This document shows positions 6,558-10,398 of a stretch of DNA of 10,398 nucleotides, piece after piece. Below the pieces are notes generated by a model. It was not told the DNA's origin and did no database searches. It saw nothing but the letters and a program-made list of their open reading frames with translations. Location of the stretch: positions 1 to 10,398 of the forward strand of contig WGSR01000038.1 in NCBI GenBank assembly GCA_014871545.1. Reading direction: 5' to 3'. Positions within the stretch are counted from its first letter, which is position 1. Each line of letters starts with the position of its first letter. This stretch comes from Collinsella sp. GTDB taxonomy: Bacteria > Actinomycetota > Coriobacteriia > Coriobacteriales > Coriobacteriaceae. The translations under genes were made by a program, and so were the position numbers.

Positions 6558-7301
6558 CTATTGCATCGGGTCGGACAGGACCCGCTCGATCTCTGATGCG
6601 GGAAGTGCGCCTTGGCGCAGGATCTGGAGCCCGCCGTGCTGGAACGACACGATGGTCGAGGCGTCGCGACACGGGGTCTCACCGGCGTCGACGGCAACAT
6701 CGACCCCCTCCAGGATGCGACCCTCGACGGCGGCAAAGCTTGCCGGCGAAGGCGCGCCGTGTGTGTTGGCGCTCGTGCAGGCAAGGGGACTGCCGCAGGC
6801 GCGGATGAGCGCTTGGACCACGGGAGAGGCCGAAGCGCGCAGGGCCACGGTGTCGTCGGCAGCGCGCATAAAGGTCGGCACGCAGGGGGCTGCCTTGACC
6901 ACGATAGTCAGGGCTCCCGGCCAGCATCGTCGCGCGAGTACGCGGGCATCTTCCGGGATATCCACGCCATAGCGGTCGAGTGCTTCGACGCCATCGACCA
7001 GCCAAGCGACGGTTTGCGTGAGCTCACGTTGCTTGAGAGTGAAGATACGGCGATAGCCGGTGCCGAGCGCAGGAACTGCGGCGCCATTGACGGCAGCCTG
7101 CGCATCGCGCGGCCACGATGGGAATTCGCTTGTATCTTGGGGCACGGCGTCCGAGAAGGCGTTGACTGCCACGGCGACACCGTAGACGGTCTCGGTCGGA
7201 ATCAAGGCCAGGCCGCCGCGGCCGAGCACCTCGGCCGTGCGCTCGACGGCAAGCCGATGCGGCTCGCGCGTTCCCTCGTATACCCGATAGACCGTCTGCA
7301 T
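6558..7301 (-). CDS. L-threonylcarbamoyladenylate synthase (YrdC/TsaC-Sua5 domain)
   Basis: The family makes threonylcarbamoyl-AMP from threonine, bicarbonate and ATP, the first step of t6A37 modification of ANN-decoding tRNAs. The product is 247 residues: a YrdC domain only, without the extra C-terminal domain of full Sua5. Conserved elements are LIPTETVYGVAV (33-44), the KxR motif at K90-R92 (LKQREL), ARRCWPGALTIVV (123-135), VALRA (152-156), the SxN motif at S177-N179 (CTSANTHGAPSP) and DASTIVSF near 213. Between YGVAVAV and KxR there are about 43 residues where about 20 are usual, so there is an insertion rich in P, A and D at 48-84. The KxR surroundings also differ from the usual KGRP. 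The ATG at 7301 has GGGG (7313-7316) 11 nt upstream. Position between prmC and the atp operon matches the actinobacterial order. Confidence 0.9.
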   Translation of the reverse strand: MQTVYRVYEGTREPHRLAVERTAEVLGRGGLALIPTETVYGVAVAVNAFSDAVPQDTSEFPSWPRDAQAAVNGAAVPALGTGYRRIFTLKQRELTQTVAWLVDGVEALDRYGVDIPEDARVLARRCWPGALTIVVKAAPCVPTFMRAADDTVALRASASPVVQALIRACGSPLACTSANTHGAPSPASFAAVEGRILEGVDVAVDAGETPCRDASTIVSFQHGGLQILRQGALPASEIERVLSDPMQ

Positions 7302-7449
7302 GTGTATGCCAGCCCCTTACGCTCCGGTGCAAGTTTGTTTACTGTGGGGCATTCTCGCACGAAACATTCAACCTATTTGCCCAGAGCGCATGTTGGTTTG
7401 GTGAGCGGCTCTAGTAGTCGGTGAAAGTGAGGGGGTTAATTGAAGATTT
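7302..7449. other. Intergenic gap between antitoxin and sua5-type gene
   Basis: 148 nt with no convincing frame, hairpin or promoter. The only candidate -10/-35 pairs I found on the minus strand match the consensus poorly. The absence of a terminator means read-through from the toxin-antitoxin module into the sua5-type gene cannot be excluded. Confidence 0.4.
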
Positions 7450-7752
7450 TTAGCGCGCAAGCGTAACGGTACGATCGGGAAACTCGATGCTTGCAACCAG
7501 TTTTCCGCCGAGGCTCTCTGCGTACCTGCTCAGCGTGTCGAGCCTCATCGAACCCAACTCCCCACGCTCGAGCTCGGATACACGTTTTTGAGAAACGCCC
7601 ATCGACTGGGCGACCGACGCCTGTGTTAGATCTTTTAACCTGCGAATCTGAGCAAGCTTATAGGCTTCGATACGATCGCGAGTCCTCTCCTGCTCGGCGG
7701 TAATGGAGTCGCGTGTTATCCCGCGAGATTCCATATACTCATGCAGTTCCAT
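7450..7752 (-). CDS. Xre/HigA-type antitoxin
   Basis: This is a 100-residue DNA-binding antitoxin of the kind paired with RelE/HigB-like toxins. An N-terminal charged region (1-32) is followed by a helix-turn-helix, IRRLKDLTQASVAQSMGVSQKRVSELERGELG at 36-67, in which LTQASVAQSMGVSQKRVSELE is the two-helix DNA-reading unit. A C-terminal segment RYAESLGGKLVASIEFPDRTVTL has the form of the strand that pairs with the toxin in this family. The ATG at 7752 lies inside the toxin gene (14-nt overlap), with a near-perfect AAGGAGG at 7763-7769 ten nt before it. The antitoxin therefore has its own strong ribosome site within toxin codons. It probably represses the module through the upstream palindrome; that part is inferred from the family. 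Confidence 0.88.
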   Translation of the reverse strand: MELHEYMESRGITRDSITAEQERTRDRIEAYKLAQIRRLKDLTQASVAQSMGVSQKRVSELERGELGSMRLDTLSRYAESLGGKLVASIEFPDRTVTLAR

Positions 7753-8134
7753 CTCGATCGAGCCTCCTTACGTGGCGACGGTATATTTGCTCGGCCCTTG
7801 GAATGTTGATCGCATACCAACCGTTCCATTTTGCCCTTGACGATCCCGCTCGCGACTTATCACCCGCCAATAGCAATACCGCCTGGCGCTTGGGGTCAAA
7901 GGCGAAGAGGATGCGAATCACCTGCCCACCACACGACGTCACTCTCAGCTCCTTTAAATGATGAAGCTTCGAGCCCTTTACGCGGTCAACCAGCGGACGA
8001 CCAAGGCTGGGACCTTCCTTCTCGAGCACCAAAAGGTCTGCATAAATCTGCTTCAGCGTAGCTTCATCCTGCTCATCAAGCCAAGGTTCAATGTAATCAA
8101 GCACGATACGGTACCGATACAGCTGATTTGACAT
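7739..8134 (-). CDS. RelE/HigB-type toxin (phage Gp49-like family)
   Basis: Members of this family are translation-dependent mRNA endonucleases held in check by an Xre-type antitoxin. The 131-residue product shows the family pattern in order: GPSLGRPLVDRVKGSK (41-56), LKELRV (60-65), RILFAFDPKRQAVLLLAGDK (74-93), KWNGWY (102-107) and IPRAEQIYRRHV (111-122). The SRAGSSRAK stretch (94-102) between the last strand and WY looks a little longer than usual. The ATG at 8134 has GAAGGAG (8141-8147) 6 nt upstream. The gene comes first and the antitoxin second, the HigBA order, and the toxin's last codons contain the antitoxin's ribosome site. The catalytic residues cannot be proven by eye, so activity is inferred. 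Confidence 0.87.
   Translation of the reverse strand: MSNQLYRYRIVLDYIEPWLDEQDEATLKQIYADLLVLEKEGPSLGRPLVDRVKGSKLHHLKELRVTSCGGQVIRILFAFDPKRQAVLLLAGDKSRAGSSRAKWNGWYAINIPRAEQIYRRHVRRLDRDGTA
7763..7769 (-). promoter_or_regulatory. Antitoxin ribosome site inside the toxin gene
   Basis: AAGGAGG lies 10 nt before the antitoxin ATG and falls in toxin codons encoding V-R-R near the C-terminus. It is the strongest Shine-Dalgarno match in this part of the window and should let the antitoxin be made in excess over the toxin. Confidence 0.7.
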
Positions 8135-8164
8135 ACCTTTCTCCTTCTATAGTAGAAGTTTTAC

Positions 8165-8194
8165 GGTATATTGCAAGGACAAATTTGCGCAAAT
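8165..8194 (-). promoter_or_regulatory. Toxin-antitoxin promoter with operator palindrome
   Basis: ATTTGCGCAAAT at 8183-8194 is a perfect 12-bp palindrome in the 75-nt gap between prmC and the toxin. On the minus strand it contains TTGCGC (8187-8192), which pairs as a -35 with TATACC (8165-8170) at a 16-nt spacing; the hexamers match consensus only at 3 and 4 positions. A transcript would start near 8158, about 24 nt before the toxin ATG. A palindrome covering the -35 is what antitoxin autorepression would need. Confidence 0.45.
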
Positions 8195-8209
8195 GTCTAT
8201 TTGTTCAGC

Positions 8210-9460
8210 TTAAATACGCTGTTTGGGCTCGGTGACGATGGCTCGGACGATGCGGGGGCGATCGGTGAGGTCGTGGACGATGCGCACGTCCGAAAGGCCT
8301 GCCTGGCGACAGAGCTCGGCCGCGGCGTCGAGGGCACCCTCGTAGAGCTCGCAGGCAAACAGGCCGCCGGCGCGCAGCATGTAAGGCGCCGCGTTGAGCA
8401 GGCGGCGGAAGATATCGAGGCCGTCGGCACCGCCCTCGAGCGCCAGGTCGGGCTCAAAGTCCTTGACCTCGTGCGGCAGCGAGCGCATGACGCCGGTCGG
8501 GATGTAGGGCGGGTTGGAAACGAGCACGTCGAAGGTGCCCCACTCGTCGTGGGGAATGGAGCTCACCAGGTTGGTGAGGCTGAAGGCGACCTCATCTGCC
8601 GTGAGGCCGAGCGCGTCGCGGTTTTTGGTGGCCAGATCGATGGCGCGCGGCTCGATATCGGTGGCGGTGCAGGTAACGTGGCCGCGGCGCTCCCAGGCAA
8701 GGGAGAGCGAAATGCAGCCCGTGCCGCAGCCGACCTCGAGAACGCGGGCAGTGCAGGGCTCGGTTGGGGCAGGCGCAGCGGCATCCTGAGCTGAAGTCGT
8801 CTCCTGGCCGGCACCCTCGATGGCGATGCCGTATTCGTCGAGCTCGGACTCGGCGGCTTCCGCGGCTTCGGCTTCTGCTGCCTGCGCGGCGGCTTCCTCG
8901 GCCTCGCGGTCGGCCAGTTCCTCGGCATAGGCACGGCTACCCAGTACGTCGCCGCCTAGCGCCGCCTCATCGGCAGCCGTCAGGTTAGCGGCGCGGCGCT
9001 CGGCGGTCGCCCGTTCGTCTGCCAGCGCGGCCTCGGCCTTGCGTGCCTCCTCGACCTCATCGTTCCAAGGCAGCTCAACACGCTGACGGGCGGCAGCCTC
9101 GGGGCTCAGCACCTCGGCATCCAGATAATTGAGGACTTCCTCGACGAGCATCTCGGTCTCGGGACGCGGAATGAGCACGCCGGGGGCGCACGCGACGTCA
9201 ATCATGCGAAACTGCGTGCTGCCGGTGATGTACTGTAGCGGTTCACCTTTAGCGCGACGAACAACGGCCGCGTGCATGGTCTCGAGCTGGGCCGCGTTAA
9301 GCGTCTCGTCCATGCGCATATATAGGTCGATGCGTGCCAAACCCGTGGCAGCGCAGAGCAGCCACTCGGCAGAAAGACGGGGGTGCTCCTCGCCGCGCTC
9401 GGCCAGGTACTCCTTGGTCCACTCGAGACAACGCTTGATGGTCCAAATCTCGTTTGCCAT
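8210..9460 (-). CDS. prmC: Peptide chain release factor glutamine methyltransferase with large insertion
   Basis: PrmC methylates the GGQ glutamine of release factors RF1 and RF2. The product is 416 residues, against about 280 usual. The helical N-terminal domain (1-110) includes GEPLQYITG (72-80) and LIPRPETE (96-103). The Rossmann domain runs from 239, with SAM motif I VLEVGCGTGC (240-249), the catalytic NPPY at 316-319, and EPDLALEGGADGLDIFRRLL at 336-355, all typical. The excess is an insertion at about 116-237. The ATG at 9460 gives the expected N-terminus and has GGAGGG at 9465-9470; the longer frame to 9535 begins inside the putative promoter. prfA, its substrate gene, lies just upstream but behind a terminator. 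The RPETE and NPPY motifs are intact, so activity is likely. Confidence 0.95.
   Translation of the reverse strand: MANEIWTIKRCLEWTKEYLAERGEEHPRLSAEWLLCAATGLARIDLYMRMDETLNAAQLETMHAAVVRRAKGEPLQYITGSTQFRMIDVACAPGVLIPRPETEMLVEEVLNYLDAEVLSPEAAARQRVELPWNDEVEEARKAEAALADERATAERRAANLTAADEAALGGDVLGSRAYAEELADREAEEAAAQAAEAEAAEAAESELDEYGIAIEGAGQETTSAQDAAAPAPTEPCTARVLEVGCGTGCISLSLAWERRGHVTCTATDIEPRAIDLATKNRDALGLTADEVAFSLTNLVSSIPHDEWGTFDVLVSNPPYIPTGVMRSLPHEVKDFEPDLALEGGADGLDIFRRLLNAAPYMLRAGGLFACELYEGALDAAAELCRQAGLSDVRIVHDLTDRPRIVRAIVTEPKQRI
8747..9115 (-). other. Ala/Glu-rich low-complexity insertion within PrmC
   Basis: Residues about 116-237 of PrmC contain roughly 37 Ala and 24 Glu of 122 by my count, with charged helical repeats such as EEAAAQAAEAEAAEAAESE and a Thr/Pro/Ala tail (TTSAQDAAAPAPTEP). 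The frame stays intact. In ordinary PrmC proteins only about 10-20 residues join RPETE...LVE to the SAM motif. It probably forms a helical or disordered linker; a role is unknown. Confidence 0.85.
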
Positions 9461-9508
9461 GGGGCCCTCCCCTCTTAAGCGCCGGGCGGCGCGCGAATGT
9501 CGGAGCAG

Positions 9509-9535
9509 ATTGTACGCGAGGCCAGCGCTTGGCAA
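9509..9535 (-). promoter_or_regulatory. Probable prmC promoter
   Basis: On the minus strand TTGCCA (9530-9535, 5 of 6 consensus) and TACAAT (9509-9514, 5 of 6) stand 15 nt apart; shifting the -35 one base gives 16. The spacing is short but both hexamers are good. Transcription would start near 9502, about 42 nt before the prmC ATG, and would exclude the longer open frame reaching 9535. Confidence 0.45.
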
Positions 9536-9539
9536 GGGA

Positions 9540-9895
9540 CGATTGAAAGCGATTATCGAGAATCAGCCCAGAATTTTGCTTGGAACCCATCTGAAGTGCC
9601 CATTCGTCGACGTCTAAATCTGCATCCGTCAAGCTTTTGGCAAGGTTGACCCAAAACTGACCAATATCTAACCAAGAACTTGCCACATCGCTTGACGCGC
9701 GACGCATCAAAAATCGCCCCGCGACTTCTTGAACGATTTTTCGAGCAATATTTTCAATTGCAGATGCATACCGTTAATTGCTTTAAGCAGGTAAGCAGCT
9801 CAAAGGCCATCAAGACGGATTGAATAACATCTCAAAGCAATGTGCCCAACCTAGTCGTTTAAGAACGTCCCCAATGACTACATCTAAGGCGCCGC
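9540..9895 (-). pseudogene. Possible decayed gene of unknown family
   Basis: This stretch is clearly lower in GC than the genes on each side and reads as protein-like pieces in different frames. From 9773 leftward the frame gives RYASAIENIARKIVQEV, later DVASSWLDIGQFWVNLAK and DADLDVDEWALQMGS, with no stop to 9540. A second frame at 9754-9831 gives DVIQSVLMAFELLTCLKQLT. The first frame again, from about 9895 to 9810, gives CGALDVVIGDVLKRLGWAHCFEM before a TGA. Three stops (at 9810-9812, 9783-9785 and 9774-9776) interrupt the main frame, and two frameshifts would join the pieces. I do not recognise the family; QSVLMAFELL faintly recalls the start of IclR-type regulators. It could also be plain non-coding DNA. 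Confidence 0.35.
9861..9875 (-). repeat. GGGGACGTTCTT motif, REP-like
   Basis: The minus strand reads ATTGGGGACGTTCTT. From memory, very similar GGGGACGTTCTT words recur in intergenic REP-type repeats linked to Y1 (IS200-like) transposases in several bacteria. Only one copy is present here, with no paired inverted copy, so this is a suggestion only. Confidence 0.2.
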
Positions 9896-9915
9896 AGGTA
9901 GAGGACGGACAGCGA

Positions 9916-10015
9916 GCGACGTCCAGAGCGAACAAGTTGGCATGAAAAAGGCAAGGCATAGACCTTCTGGTCATGCCCTGCCTTTTGAATGACAAATTGT
10001 CGCTCTGGACGTCGC
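9916..10015. repeat. 100-bp element with 16-bp perfect terminal inverted repeats
   Basis: GCGACGTCCAGAGCGA at 9916-9931 has an exact inverted copy at 10000-10015. Allowing one bulged base, the pairing continues three further base pairs inward (CAA/TTG). The 68-bp interior holds a terminator-like hairpin at 9946-9986. Two nested hairpins with such long perfect outer arms suggest a small mobile or repeated palindromic element, or a two-tier terminator following prfA. No transposase gene and no clear target duplication were seen. Confidence 0.7.
9945..9986 (-). terminator. Terminator-like hairpin, possibly bidirectional
   Basis: AAAAGGCA (9946-9953) pairs with TGCCTTTT (9979-9986), then GGCAT with ATGCC and GACC with GGTC around a 4-nt loop, with one mismatch and one bulge. 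On the minus strand the stem ends in five U residues, fitting an intrinsic terminator for prfA; on the plus strand it ends in UUUU. It lies about 75 nt after the prfA stop. Confidence 0.7.
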
Positions 10016-10028
10016 GCAGCGTCGAGCC

Positions 10029-10056
10029 GTTACGCGGTTTGGTAAAACCGCGTAAC
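10029..10056 (-). terminator. 12-bp perfect hairpin after prfA
   Basis: GTTACGCGGTTT (10029-10040) and AAACCGCGTAAC (10045-10056) pair perfectly around a 4-nt loop, starting 3 nt after the prfA stop. The A3/T3 ends of the arms sit at the loop, not at the base, and no U-tract follows, so it is more likely a 3'-end stabiliser or a repeat unit than a classical terminator on its own. Confidence 0.5.
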
Positions 10057-10059
10057 CCA

Positions 10060-10398
10060 CTACACAGCCTGTGCCAGCTTCTCGGCTCGCTCGGCGGCGG
10101 CGAGCGCCTCGATGACGGTACCGAGCTGATCGCCCAGAAGGACGCCGTTGTAGGTAGAGTTGAAGCCGATACGGTGATCGGTCACGCGGTCCTGGGGCTG
10201 ATTGTAGGTGCGGATCTTCTCGGAACGGTTGCCGTGGCCAATCTGGCTCTGGCGCTCGGCACCAAGCTCAGCCTGCTGCTTTTCGAGCTCCATCTCGTAC
10301 AGACGGGCGCGCAGCATCTGCATGCAGACCTCGCGGTTCTGGATCTGGGAGCGCTGCTCCTGCGACTGCACCACGGTGTTGGTGGGCAGGTGGGTGAT
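10060..10398 (-). CDS. prfA: Peptide chain release factor 1, C-terminal part
   Basis: RF1 reads UAA and UAG and releases the finished chain. Only the last 112 residues are present; the GGQ loop lies beyond the right edge. The first residues ITHLPTNTVVQSQEQRSQIQN match the strand following the GGQ region. KIRTYNQPQDRVTDHRIGF identifies RF1 and not RF2, whose equivalent reads SYVLHPYQMVKDHRT. The C-terminal helix IEALAAAERAEKLAQAV is typical. It ends with TAG at 10060-10062, followed by hairpins, so it is probably transcribed separately from prmC although the two lie in the conserved prfA-prmC order. Confidence 0.97.
   Translation of the reverse strand: MTHLPTNTVVQSQEQRSQIQNREVCMQMLRARLYEMELEKQQAELGAERQSQIGHGNRSEKIRTYNQPQDRVTDHRIGFNSTYNGVLLGDQLGTVIEALAAAERAEKLAQAV

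Noticed and set aside
4931..6808. 625-codon open frame on the plus strand across glpK
   Set aside because: It lies wholly opposite genes with clear family motifs (upp leader, glpK, sua5-type), its product is low-complexity and resembles no family, and such frames are common in GC-rich coding DNA.
8148..8170. Imperfect TATAGTA/TAC..TATA dyad before the toxin gene
   Set aside because: The arms need bulges and are A/T-rich and short; the perfect palindrome at 8183-8194 is the better operator candidate.
9461..9535. N-terminal extension of PrmC (25 codons)
   Set aside because: It starts inside the likely promoter, has no family similarity, and the ATG at 9460 has a strong ribosome site.
9297..9535. 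Continuation of the gene-remnant frame into prmC
   Set aside because: After about 9535 the frame overlaps the prmC promoter and coding region, and the residues turn Arg/Pro-rich as expected of a shadow.
1..10398. CRISPR array, tRNA or rRNA genes
   Set aside because: I saw no regularly spaced direct repeats and no cloverleaf or rRNA-like sequence on either strand.

Overview
All ten complete genes and both edge-truncated genes in this window lie on the minus strand. From right to left (transcription order) they are: the 3' end of prfA, prmC, a two-gene toxin-antitoxin module, a tsaC/sua5-type gene, glpK, upp, then the atp operon (an atpI-like gene, atpB, atpE, atpF, atpH and a truncated atpA). 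The DNA is GC-rich, start codons include several GTG, and GC-skewed codon use leaves long spurious open frames on the opposite strand. The order prfA-prmC-sua5-...-atpI-atpB-atpE-atpF-atpH-atpA is the order known from Actinobacteria such as Mycobacterium. The protein features look like an anaerobic Coriobacteriia member (a Collinsella-like organism). The genus is my inference, not something the sequence proves.

Right end (about 8200-10398): the RF1 gene prfA ends at 10060. It is followed by a 12-bp perfect hairpin and then by a 100-bp composite structure, in which a terminator-like hairpin lies inside 16-bp perfect inverted repeats. Next comes about 290 bp of lower-GC DNA that reads like a decayed gene with frame changes. 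A promoter-like sequence then leads into prmC, the release-factor methyltransferase. This PrmC carries an unusual Ala/Glu-rich insertion of about 120 residues between its N-terminal domain and its methyltransferase domain.

Middle (about 4230-8200): a toxin-first RelE/HigB-type toxin and Xre-type antitoxin overlap by 14 nt, with a 12-bp perfect palindrome in their promoter region. They sit between prmC and the threonylcarbamoyl-AMP synthase gene, within genes that all concern translation. That synthase keeps its KxR and SxN motifs but has an insertion between the nucleotide-binding segments. glpK follows 13 nt later; its glycerol-binding residues are intact but its N-terminal phosphate loop is divergent. 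upp (uracil salvage) comes next and is separated from the atp operon by dyad-rich intergenic DNA.

Left end (1-4040): the F1Fo ATP synthase operon has a credible promoter at 4012-4039, which also settles the start of the atpI-like gene. Subunit genes are tightly packed and overlap (atpF/atpH by 11 nt, atpH/atpA by 1 nt), except for a 124-nt spacer before atpE. The c subunit is short (64 residues) and lacks the sodium-site glutamine, so a proton-driven enzyme is likely. The b subunit begins with what looks like a cleavable signal peptide. atpG, atpD and atpC are expected beyond the left edge.
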